DNA from: Candidatus Poribacteria bacterium
Lineage (GTDB): Bacteria; Poribacteria; WGA-4E; UBA9662
Direction of reading: 5' to 3'
NCBI GenBank assembly: GCA_002697225.1
Contig: NZUQ01000080.1
Coordinates: 3,398 to 8,993 of the forward strand
Length of the DNA: 5,596 nucleotides
Position numbers and translations under genes: made by a program. Shown here in pieces: positions 1-5,545 of the stretch (the stretch's first letter is position 1; the number at the start of each line of letters is the position of its first letter). The notes below the pieces were generated by a model that saw nothing but the letters and a program-made list of their open reading frames with translations, ran no database searches and had not been told where the DNA came from.

Positions 1-165
1 AAAAGCTGTCAAACAAAATGGCCAAAGACAGATAAGTGGGGTCTTTGGACGCCTTAGGGAAAACGAGATGAAATTGACCAAATCACAAAAGCAGGGTTTT
101 ATAAAGAGGGTTATTTGATCATTGCAGGCGCAGTTGCTTCCGTGATGGTTGAGGCAGCACCCTGA
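1..165 (+). other. possible 3' end(s) of an upstream gene, or decayed coding sequence
   Basis: No recognisable protein. Frame 2 is open from the left edge to TGA at 116-118 and would give a 38-residue, Lys/Arg/Gln-rich tail beginning KAVKQNGQRQ and ending GFIKRVI. Frame 1 is interrupted by TAG at 55-57 and then reads a protein-like stretch (GKRDEIDQITKAGF, then EGYLIIAGAVASVMVEAAP) to TGA at 163-165. Either could be a real C-terminus, or the two could be pieces of one frameshifted gene, but I cannot match them to a family. An 8-bp inverted repeat (CCAAAGAC at 22-29, GTCTTTGG at 41-48) lies inside and has no T-tract after it. Low certainty. Confidence 0.2.
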
Positions 166-291
166 TACTCCATATACGAGCCACTATACGCCACAGTGAT
201 ACAATAAGTTGGATAGCCAGCGCCACAGAACAACTTCTAAGACAGCGTAGCACCGCATTACATCCCTTCATTCAGAACGTACTAGCATGAT
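166..291. other. intergenic stretch without identifiable gene
   Basis: Together with the promoter and leader that follow, this makes up the ~340 bases between the possible gene tail and the kinase gene. I see no ORF of note and no RNA gene. The only structure is CCACTATAC at 181-189 followed by GTGATACAAT at 196-205. These resemble the CCACTTTAC and GTGATAGAAT blocks of the two real promoter copies, but sit about 8 bases closer together. TCAGAAC at 272-278 also repeats part of the upstream box found at 292-303. Confidence 0.4.
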
Positions 292-354
292 TCGTCAGAA
301 CCATTGCTAACAGCACCCCACCACTTTACCCAAAACCGCAATTGTGATAGAATG
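292..354 (+). promoter_or_regulatory. sigma70-type promoter with upstream box, copy 1
   Basis: Three blocks match a second copy at 3212-3276: an upstream box TCGTCAGAACCA (292-303), CACCACTTTACCC (319-331) containing a -35 element TTTACC (325-330), and an extended -10, TGATAGAAT, whose hexamer TAGAAT is at 348-353. The -35 to -10 spacing is 17 bases. Transcription would begin near 360, giving a leader of roughly 145 bases before the kinase gene. The upstream box would be centred near -62, the usual place for a class I activator; that role is inferred from position only. Intervening bases differ between the copies, so the blocks are what is conserved. Confidence 0.6.
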
Positions 355-506
355 CTTAGGCTAATCATATTGTTAAGCGACAACTTATCTATGTGGTTTA
401 AACCGATCCTCTAATACAACATGTTATGGCCATTTCGATTCGACATCTGTACCAAATAAATGTAAATGACGAATCCTACGCAATGACAGGGTGATTGAGA
501 GAGTCA
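355..506 (+). promoter_or_regulatory. 5' leader of the kinase gene
   Basis: About 145 bases of untranslated leader if transcription starts near 360. It contains a perfect 10-bp palindrome GGTTTAAACC (395-404) and no riboswitch class I recognise. A GG-rich segment AGGGTGA (488-494) and a purine run GAGAGAG (497-503) are the candidate ribosome-binding sites. The first directly precedes TTG 495; the second ends 3 bases before ATG 507. Confidence 0.3.
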
Positions 507-1604
507 ATGTCAGGAAAGCGAAATAGTGAAATAGTTGAAAAGGTTGACGAATCCAAGAGCTTGGCCATCAAGGACGCCTGTGTTCGCCTTCTCACCAATT
601 GTTCCAAGGGCGTCGATGTCATCGTATCTCCTACCCAATTTGGTTGCAACAGAGCTACCTTCAAGGCCAGTGTGGAAGGCAATGGTGATTATTTTGTCAG
701 GCTTTTGAATGAAGGATGGATAAGTAGGATTGCGGATGGACCTTACATCCCACCATCCACACTGGTGCAGTATACCCACGCCGTTGGCGAAGCGGGACTT
801 GGCCCTACTGTACTGGCTTCTGATGGGCAGGCTATGATTCAGGAGTGGGTCGAGGACATGGTCCCTTTGCTTGACAACTTTGATACGATTATAGATGATG
901 CCGAGCATGCGGTGGCAATCGGGGCATTGCTCGGCCGGATGCACCAGCTTCCGGTATACGCTGACAAGGCGATACGAGTTGGCCCCATCTGCTACACTCC
1001 TTGGGAGTTTGATAAAGTATTACCGGGACTGTGTGAACAGGATCAGGAGTTGGAGAACGTTTTGATCGAGTTCGACGCTCTACGGACGCGCCCTCCTCTC
1101 CTGGGGAACCCAGGTTCGCGGTTGGTCTTAGTTCACGGTGACTTTCACTGGCTTAACGTGTTGATGACCAAGCCCAAGGGAAAACAAGGCAGACCAAAGT
1201 TCCATATCATTGATCTGGAACTTTGTCGCATTGGGATCGCTGTCGAGGACATCGCGTGGTTTTTCAGCGAGGTGCAAATGAACCACCAACGTCCTGAATA
1301 TCCACCTCTAGACTTCAGACTTGGTTTTGCACGTGGGTATCTACAGGCTTGCGGCTTGGATGATGGAAAGCGTCTTGTCAATGAGTTGTTGTTTGCGGTA
1401 GAGTATGAGCGACCTTGGATGATGATGCTTAGGATGAGTACTTGGGGGCGGCGAAGGGAAACTCTAAAGAAAAAGTGTGCACCCGAGGGCGTTTTTGCCA
1501 TATCACGACAGCTACTTGCTGCGGCACAAGCGGGCAACAAGAGCATCAAACATGGGATTTTGGAGCAGGGAGTGATGGAATACACTCATGCGAAGGCACT
1601 GTAA
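507..1604 (+). CDS. choline/thiamine-kinase-like phosphotransferase (APH fold)
   Basis: A 365-residue cytoplasmic small-molecule kinase of the aminoglycoside phosphotransferase/choline kinase superfamily. The catalytic loop HGDFHWLN is at residues 210-217 (catalytic Asp212, metal-binding Asn217) and the IIDLE metal motif has its Asp at 236. YFVRL (Arg65) in the N-lobe, GLGP at 97-100 and a QEWVED hinge (112-117) are in the order seen in choline and thiamine kinases, which also use Arg rather than Lys in that N-lobe strand. These features predict ATP-dependent phosphorylation of a small alcohol. The substrate cannot be read from the sequence, and nothing points to antibiotic resistance. ATG 507 is chosen because GAGAGAG lies just upstream; TTG 495 in the same frame (adding four residues) is a real alternative. 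The gene stands alone behind promoter copy 1. Its C-terminal ~75 residues, after RPWMMM, are rich in Arg/Lys and match no motif I know. Confidence 0.85.
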   Translation: MSGKRNSEIVEKVDESKSLAIKDACVRLLTNCSKGVDVIVSPTQFGCNRATFKASVEGNGDYFVRLLNEGWISRIADGPYIPPSTLVQYTHAVGEAGLGPTVLASDGQAMIQEWVEDMVPLLDNFDTIIDDAEHAVAIGALLGRMHQLPVYADKAIRVGPICYTPWEFDKVLPGLCEQDQELENVLIEFDALRTRPPLLGNPGSRLVLVHGDFHWLNVLMTKPKGKQGRPKFHIIDLELCRIGIAVEDIAWFFSEVQMNHQRPEYPPLDFRLGFARGYLQACGLDDGKRLVNELLFAVEYERPWMMMLRMSTWGRRRETLKKKCAPEGVFAISRQLLAAAQAGNKSIKHGILEQGVMEYTHAKAL

Positions 1605-1643
1605 TATAATTGCATTCGGTGAAGCTATCAGTTTGTCAGGAAC

Positions 1644-1671
1644 TTGACCTGGAGCCAACCGGTTTTACAGT
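1644..1671 (+). promoter_or_regulatory. candidate promoter upstream of the ATPase gene
   Basis: TTGACC (1644-1649) and TACAGT (1666-1671) are separated by 16 bases and read toward the ATPase gene, leaving a leader of about 160 bases. A GTGATAAAAC motif at 1753-1762 resembles a -10 closer to the gene but lacks a good -35. The shared promoter blocks found at 292-354 and 3212-3276 are not present here. No terminator is visible after the kinase gene, so read-through from it is also possible. Confidence 0.25.
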
Positions 1672-1831
1672 GATGTTAAATGGCCAAATCAAGAATGTAT
1701 GAAATTACGATGAAGACACCAGGATTGGTTGTGTCAGATACAAAAAGGGGATGTGATAAAACATTAGTTTCAGTAAACATCACAGCAATTAAACATTGAT
1801 GTGTACAGTAAAACTAAGTGCCTGTTACAGA

Positions 1832-1838
1832 AAGGTGA
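1832..1838 (+). promoter_or_regulatory. ribosome-binding site deciding the ATPase start
   Basis: AAGGTGA contains six bases complementary to the 16S rRNA tail (as AGGTGA) and lies 2 bases before ATG 1841. This is the same geometry as at the enolase-like gene, so 1841 is preferred over the in-frame TTG 1796, ATG 1799 or ATG 1850. Confidence 0.55.
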
Positions 1839-1840
1839 GT

Positions 1841-2647
1841 ATGATAGACATGAAACAAAATCTAGATTTCCATGAAACATTCAATAGGAATAACATGCGC
1901 ATTTTGAATGAATTAAGTCGCTCCAGAGAGGGAGAAAGACCTCTCTCTTTTTCAGATCTGATCGACCGAGGTACATTTGATCTTGAATTAGCAGCTTGGC
2001 TGATGTCTCACGTTTCACGTGGGGCTTCATTTATAGTTGGTGCTGGCCCCGGTGGTGTGGGAAAGACTACGACCATGAGATCTTTACTTAGTTTGGCCCC
2101 CAGTAAACTCCCTTTTGGAATTGCACTACCAGAAAAGATTGCCAACACATATACTTTTCCACATTGCATCATATCACACGAACTCAGCGATCATCGCCCA
2201 CCGGGTTACCTTTGGGGACAGGATCTCCGCGAATTCTTCAATTTGTCAGAACAAGGTCATATGTTAGTTGGAAACATGCACGTCGATGATCTTGATGAAG
2301 CACACGGTCAAATATGCGAAAGCAACGATGTCCCATTGATCCAATTTCGTTCTATTAATCTCTTCATTTTTCTACGCGTTGAAGGTGAAGACCGTTCGAC
2401 TCGGCGCATCAACAATCCATCTGCAAGGCGAATTACCAATGAAATCTACTATTCCGATGGGGTTGAAACACACAAATTAGTATACACTTGTGATAAAGGT
2501 CTTCTCGAAAACACGCTCAGGGATTTGGATTACGAAACATCTTGCCGCGCGTTTCTAAAAGACACTCTGGCCAACCTACCATTAACAATTGAAGAAACAC
2601 GACACCGTTTTCTTGACTGGGAAGAAACCCACAATAGGTCCTTTTGA
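1841..2647 (+). CDS. orphan short P-loop ATPase resembling GspE/PilT/VirB11 secretion ATPases
   Basis: A 268-residue protein with no signal peptide or membrane segment. GPGGVGKTTT (from residue 69, Lys75) is a Walker A loop. GHMLVGNMH (139-147) followed by acidic residues matches the His box of type II secretion/type IV pilus ATPases (GH...T.H.n.a). RRITNEIYYSDGVE (from 196) resembles the RRV.eI.evdG strand that follows it. PGYLWGQDLREFF (121-133) sits where family members have a Walker B region ending VGE.R..E, but the Glu is Gln127 here and the segment to the His box is about four residues shorter than in VirB11. The N-terminal domains of GspE and PilT are missing: only ~55 residues precede the P-loop. 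No pilus, secretin or conjugation gene is nearby, so the partner is unknown. The gene looks more AT-rich than its neighbours. The superfamily is fairly secure; the function is not known. Confidence 0.65.
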   Translation: MIDMKQNLDFHETFNRNNMRILNELSRSREGERPLSFSDLIDRGTFDLELAAWLMSHVSRGASFIVGAGPGGVGKTTTMRSLLSLAPSKLPFGIALPEKIANTYTFPHCIISHELSDHRPPGYLWGQDLREFFNLSEQGHMLVGNMHVDDLDEAHGQICESNDVPLIQFRSINLFIFLRVEGEDRSTRRINNPSARRITNEIYYSDGVETHKLVYTCDKGLLENTLRDLDYETSCRAFLKDTLANLPLTIEETRHRFLDWEETHNRSF

Positions 2648-2743
2648 TTTTTTAATCTTTATGTTTACAATACGCCAGAGGCGCAACATTATCAAAAATG
2701 AGTTACTGTTGTAGACGATTTCGGAATTCAATTTCCAGTTGAA
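2648..2743. other. intergenic stretch between ATPase and pseudogene
   Basis: There is no intact gene. A small hairpin CGCC-AGA-GGCG (2673-2683) is present without a T-tract and is too weak to call a terminator. On the minus strand, in a frame different from the pseudogene, a peptide-like run TPVQLEIEFRNRLQQ (2750 down to 2706) ends at TAA (2705-2703). It may be a remnant of another gene or of a frameshifted tail; I do not recognise it. Confidence 0.3.
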
Positions 2744-3100
2744 CAGGAGTGAACGCAATATTCTCGCTGGACCAAAATTAATTTTCTGCAGTTCCATCCG
2801 GACTTCGCAGCGGGTTGTAGTGTAACGAATCCAAGCACGATACGGGTTTATTTATAGGCTTTCCGCTATATTGTTCATATTATTTGAACCAATAAAGGTG
2901 AAAAAATCTCCTGAAAGTTCAGCATCAATCTGTGGCGAAATCTCAAATTCCAACAATGGTATATATCTGATATTTATATTTGCAGAGCTTGAATCATTTT
3001 TCACGAGCTGTTCCAAACTGGGAAATACCCCGCTGAATTCAACCTTCGGGGTCGATGCGAAAAATGTGCTGGTCACCAAACCCATTGTTATTCGTGTCAT
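2744..3100 (-). pseudogene. broken outer-membrane (porin-like) protein gene, N-terminal remnant
   Basis: Read on the minus strand from ATG 3100, the frame gives a short hydrophobic start and then KVEFSGVFPSLEQLV, INIRYIPLLEFEI and DAELSGDFFTF, with the alternating pattern of outer-membrane beta-strands. It reaches TAA at 2854-2852. The same frame resumes directly after the stop with PYRAWIRYTTTR (from 2845) and LQKINFGPARILRSL (to about 2747). I recall this last motif from conserved beta-barrel proteins, where it continues with MWFD and a long C-terminal barrel. Here it runs into unrelated sequence. The gene therefore has an in-frame stop near codon 83 and has lost most of its C-terminus; at about 119 codons it is a fraction of a full barrel protein. 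The signal peptide also looks eroded. Family assignment rests on memory of the motif, so the precise product is uncertain. Confidence 0.6.
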
Positions 3101-3160
3101 CTTTTATCTGCTAATTGGCACTGTTTCCGCCTACCTTTTTAATACAGAATTTAATCGTTC

Positions 3161-3197
3161 AAACAATACCATAATTAAATATTTGTATTGTTTTTTT
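3161..3197 (+). terminator. AT-rich hairpin with T-tract
   Basis: AAACAATAC (3161-3169) pairs with GTATTGTTT (3185-3193) over 9 bp around a 15-base loop, and seven T residues run from 3191 to 3197. This has the shape of an intrinsic terminator on the plus strand just before promoter copy 2, which it could insulate from read-through. The stem has few G-C pairs and the loop is long, so it may be weak. It also lies in the upstream region of the minus-strand pseudogene. Confidence 0.35.
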
Positions 3198-3211
3198 GAT
3201 CTTGGTGCTTC

Positions 3212-3276
3212 TCGTCAGAACCAATTCCTTCTAGTGCCTCACCACTTTACCCTGATATGCCAATCGTGATAGAATG
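3212..3276 (+). promoter_or_regulatory. sigma70-type promoter with upstream box, copy 2
   Basis: This copy repeats the three blocks of copy 1: TCGTCAGAACCA (3212-3223), CACCACTTTACCC (3240-3252) with -35 TTTACC at 3246-3251, and an extended -10 with TAGAAT at 3270-3275. The -35/-10 spacing is 18 bases, and each inter-block spacer is one base longer than in copy 1. Transcription would start near 3282, about 117 bases before the enolase-like gene. The 16-base block around the -10 differs from copy 1 at one base only (CAATCGTG versus CAATTGTG). Confidence 0.6.
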
Positions 3277-3386
3277 GATTATACTTAGCATGGGTGTTTC
3301 TGACATGTTGAACCATAATCTTAATTTGTCCATTTTCAGTATAGCTAAGTAGCTATTGTATTGGCCCGGCTATTCGTCGTGTTAGA
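3277..3386 (+). promoter_or_regulatory. 5' leader of the enolase-like gene
   Basis: An untranslated leader of just over 100 bases with a 6-bp inverted repeat ATAGCT (3341-3346) / AGCTAT (3351-3356) around AAGT. It could be a small hairpin or an operator half-site pair. No known riboswitch is recognised. Confidence 0.25.
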
Positions 3387-3396
3387 AAGGATGTGA
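3387..3396 (+). promoter_or_regulatory. strong ribosome-binding site deciding the GTG start
   Basis: AAGGATGTGA matches AAGGAGGTGA at nine of ten positions and ends 2 bases before GTG 3399. The upstream in-frame GTG at 3393 lies inside this site and is therefore unlikely to be the start. Confidence 0.6.
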
Positions 3397-3398
3397 CG

Positions 3399-4649
3399 GT
3401 GAAAATTACTGACATTGAATTAACTTACTTGGACGTTCCCTTCACTCCACATACCAATGAGCACATGCAGTATTGGCTACCTCATTGGCGCATCGTCCAG
3501 ATTTGCAAAATCACGCTCGACAACGGTGTGACCGGTTGGGGGGAGACAATCCCCAACTACACATGGGCAACAGTTCCTAATGACATTGCAGATCGAGTTG
3601 TGGGGGGGGACGCAGGTGGTCTCCTCTGGGAAGATGGTTTGGGGGCGGGCGTGCAAATTGCTCTCTTCGACGCAATCGGAAAAACCTTAAATATTCCCGC
3701 CTACCGTCTATTAGGAACTAAGATTAGGGATTGGTGTCCTCTTTCCTGGTGGGGGATGGATATGTCTCCAACAGATTGGGCGCAACAGTGCAAAGATGCG
3801 GTTGCCCAGGGCTACATGTCCTCTAAGCTGAAAGCGCGGACATGGTACGACTTGCATGCAGCGATCCAAGCGATTATTGAGGATACGCCTCCACAGTTCA
3901 AACTAGACCTTGATTTCAATTCAACGCTTGCTAATGCTGCTAACGCAGTAGATTTTCTCAAAACTCTGGAGAGGTACAAACAAGTAGCGATGATTGAAAC
4001 TCCCATCCCACAAGGCGACGTTGCGGGCAATAAACAGATCCGTCAGCGGATCAATCGTCCCATAGCCATGCATTACGGCTCTCCACCTATCCTAACCACA
4101 CTACATGAGGACGTCGCCGACGGTTTTGTGATTTGTGCAGGTGCGTATCGTTTGTTGAAACAAGCGACTGTCTGTGAGGAGGCGAACAAACCTTTCTGGT
4201 TGCAACTTGTCGGTACTGGTATTACCACAACATGGGCTGCGCATCTAGGGGCTGTGTGCACGCAAGCCAAGTGGCCAGCTATCACCTGCATGAATATCTG
4301 GGCGAGTCAGCTTATCACAGAGCAAATTGAACTCCGTGGAGGTTTCCACCGCGTGCCGGAGACGCCAGGCATCGGTGTGGATGTCGATCAAGCAGCAATG
4401 GAGAAATATAAAGTGGATTACGCCTTCGTTGATCCACCTCGCCATGTTTATCGTTATTCTCGCTTTAATGGTGAGGTCACATATTACGGTTGTAGCAAAC
4501 AGGAACTCCACTCCGTTTATCCTGAGGACGCTATGCCTACCTGTGAATCCGGTTCCAACTTTGATGTGGTTTCCGACGACGGTAGCGAAGCATTCAGGAA
4601 ACTTTACGATTCTGTTCAGGATGGTAACACTATCAGGCGAGTAGAATAA
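3399..4649 (+). CDS. mandelate racemase/muconate lactonizing-type enolase-superfamily protein
   Basis: A 416-residue cytoplasmic protein with the two-domain enolase fold: a capping domain at about 1-110 (LDNGVTGWGET, later IPAYRLLG) and a TIM-barrel domain at about 113-330. The KLK pair (Lys143, Lys145) is the KxK motif that abstracts the alpha proton in the mandelate racemase subgroup. Metal ligands one and two are visible as Asp172 (or Asp170) in LDLDFN and Glu200 in IETPIPQ. At the third ligand position, normally an acidic residue in alDEs, the sequence is AMHYGSPP with His225. The Asp/His dyad of mandelate racemase is not evident, and the barrel ends with VGTGITTTWAAHLGA. The family usually dehydrates or racemises sugar acids, but the altered site means the reaction is unknown. 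The last ~75 residues form an additional C-terminal segment. An 8-G run at 3602-3609 does not break the frame, since family resemblance continues on both sides. The gene is expressed from promoter copy 2. Confidence 0.82.
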   Translation: MKITDIELTYLDVPFTPHTNEHMQYWLPHWRIVQICKITLDNGVTGWGETIPNYTWATVPNDIADRVVGGDAGGLLWEDGLGAGVQIALFDAIGKTLNIPAYRLLGTKIRDWCPLSWWGMDMSPTDWAQQCKDAVAQGYMSSKLKARTWYDLHAAIQAIIEDTPPQFKLDLDFNSTLANAANAVDFLKTLERYKQVAMIETPIPQGDVAGNKQIRQRINRPIAMHYGSPPILTTLHEDVADGFVICAGAYRLLKQATVCEEANKPFWLQLVGTGITTTWAAHLGAVCTQAKWPAITCMNIWASQLITEQIELRGGFHRVPETPGIGVDVDQAAMEKYKVDYAFVDPPRHVYRYSRFNGEVTYYGCSKQELHSVYPEDAMPTCESGSNFDVVSDDGSEAFRKLYDSVQDGNTIRRVE

Positions 4650-4655
4650 CCTATA

Positions 4656-4673
4656 AATATCCCCGCGGATATT
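4656..4673 (+). terminator. hairpin after the enolase-like gene
   Basis: AATATCC (4656-4662) and GGATATT (4667-4673) form a perfect 7-bp stem with a CCGC loop, 6 bases after the stop codon. The position suits a transcript end, but the following bases are G/T mixed, not a T-tract. It may act as a 3'-end stabiliser or a weak terminator. Confidence 0.4.
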
Positions 4674-4688
4674 AGTGGTGGTGTTCAT

Positions 4689-4716
4689 TTGACCGCACAT
4701 TTGTATGAAATCTACT
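4689..4716 (+). promoter_or_regulatory. candidate promoter of the uracil-DNA glycosylase gene
   Basis: TTGACC (4689-4694) matches five of six -35 bases, and TCTACT (4711-4716) matches four of six -10 bases after a 16-base spacer. Transcription would start about 30 bases before the ATG at 4754. The blocks shared by the other two promoters are absent. Confidence 0.35.
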
Positions 4717-4753
4717 TAAACCACAAGAAAAACTCAAATTGCAACGTTAATTA

Positions 4754-5536
4754 ATGACGATAAAAGATAATTCACAATTATTCCCTTTGGCCAAGCAGCA
4801 AGTAAACATGCGCAGTGTTCTAGCAGTGATGAATGCAGCCGAGCAACTACGGGATGCGTCTTCTGAACTAATACCTTCACTTCTCAGAGAATGCAAGAAA
4901 ATTGATTGGATTTACAACCCACTGGAATATGCGTGGGCGCCTCATGCCGAATGGATCCGTCGGTTCTCTGGAAATGGGGCGCCCACGCTATTAGTCGGCA
5001 TGAATCCCGGTCATGGTATGGGTAACACTGGCGTACCCTTTGGTTGTCCTGAACAAGTACGAGATTTGCTCGAAATTACAAATCTTGAAGTTCATCAACC
5101 AAATCCACTACATCCCAAACGACCAGTGTTAGGTCTGAAATGCCCCAAACCAGAGATCAGCGGCCGTCGGATTTGGTCTTCCCTAGCTCAGCGATATGGT
5201 TCGGCGAATCTAATCAGCCAAACGATCTATATTGTCAACCACTGCCCACTTTGGATGTTCAATCAATCGGGGAAGAACATTACACCAGACAAACTAACTG
5301 GCCCAGCAACACAATGTCTGGGATCAATCTGCAACGATCATCTGTTGGCGGTCGTTGATGCTATGAGTATCAAACGAGTTATCGGTATAGGCCGGTACGC
5401 TCAGCGACAGGTGGATGCTCTCTTTAAGAACCTAGAGCTTGGCTGGGTCCCGCACCCGAGTCCCGCATCCCCGTTTGCTAATCGTAATGGTGGTGCCGAC
5501 TGGCGTCGGGCTTTCGAAATGGTGCTAGAACATTGA
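4754..5536 (+). CDS. SMUG1-family (family 3) uracil-DNA glycosylase
   Basis: A 260-residue base-excision-repair enzyme that removes uracil and related damaged pyrimidines from DNA. The signature motifs are nearly complete. GMNPG (82-86, catalytic-motif Asn84) is followed by MGNTGVPFG, then HPKRPVLGLKCPKPEISGRR (120-139), VNHCPL (161-166), SGKNITPDKL (172-181), VIGIGRYAQRQ (209-219) and the DNA-intercalating loop HPSPASPFAN (234-243), whose His234 is in the HPSP motif. These match animal SMUG1 in the same order, and bacterial SMUG1 enzymes are known, for example from Geobacter. The first catalytic loop is one residue shorter than in human SMUG1 (GMNPGHGMG versus GMNPGPFGMA). About 50 residues precede the conserved core. 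No good Shine-Dalgarno site precedes ATG 4754, and ATG 4808 is the next in-frame choice, also without one. The next reading frame begins 9 bases after the stop, which suggests cotranscription. Confidence 0.9.
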   Translation: MTIKDNSQLFPLAKQQVNMRSVLAVMNAAEQLRDASSELIPSLLRECKKIDWIYNPLEYAWAPHAEWIRRFSGNGAPTLLVGMNPGHGMGNTGVPFGCPEQVRDLLEITNLEVHQPNPLHPKRPVLGLKCPKPEISGRRIWSSLAQRYGSANLISQTIYIVNHCPLWMFNQSGKNITPDKLTGPATQCLGSICNDHLLAVVDAMSIKRVIGIGRYAQRQVDALFKNLELGWVPHPSPASPFANRNGGADWRRAFEMVLEH

Positions 5537-5545
5537 GTATATAGG

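Noticed and set aside
22..48. 8-bp inverted repeat as a terminator
   Set aside because: It has an 11-base loop, no T-tract follows, and it may lie inside a coding frame.
510..944. Minus-strand open frame of 144 codons inside the kinase gene
   Set aside because: The plus strand carries clear kinase motifs through this interval and the antisense product shows no family features.
1145..1585. Minus-strand open frame of 146 codons inside the kinase gene
   Set aside because: It is antisense to the HGDFHWLN catalytic region; composition is that of a shadow frame.
507..1604. Aminoglycoside resistance gene
   Set aside because: The APH fold is present, but the Arg in the N-lobe strand and the GLGP motif favour the choline/thiamine-kinase side of the superfamily, and no resistance context is present.
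2871..3269. Plus-strand open frame of 132 codons
   Set aside because: It lies antisense to the outer-membrane pseudogene, whose recognisable motifs are on the minus strand. It runs into promoter copy 2, and its product has no recognisable motif.
3602..3609. Run of eight Gs as a phase-variable or frameshift site
   Set aside because: Family-like sequence continues in the same frame before and after the run, so the gene is intact as read; a single tract is not evidence of phase variation.
4327..4644. Plus-strand frame of 105 codons within the enolase-like gene
   Set aside because: Out-of-frame shadow of the C-terminal part of that gene, with no start signal of its own.
4245..4700. Minus-strand open frame of 151 codons over the end of the enolase-like gene
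   Set aside because: Antisense to a well-supported gene, with no recognisable domain.
5140..5358. Plus-strand frame of 72 codons within the glycosylase gene
   Set aside because: It overlaps the conserved SMUG1 motifs in another frame.
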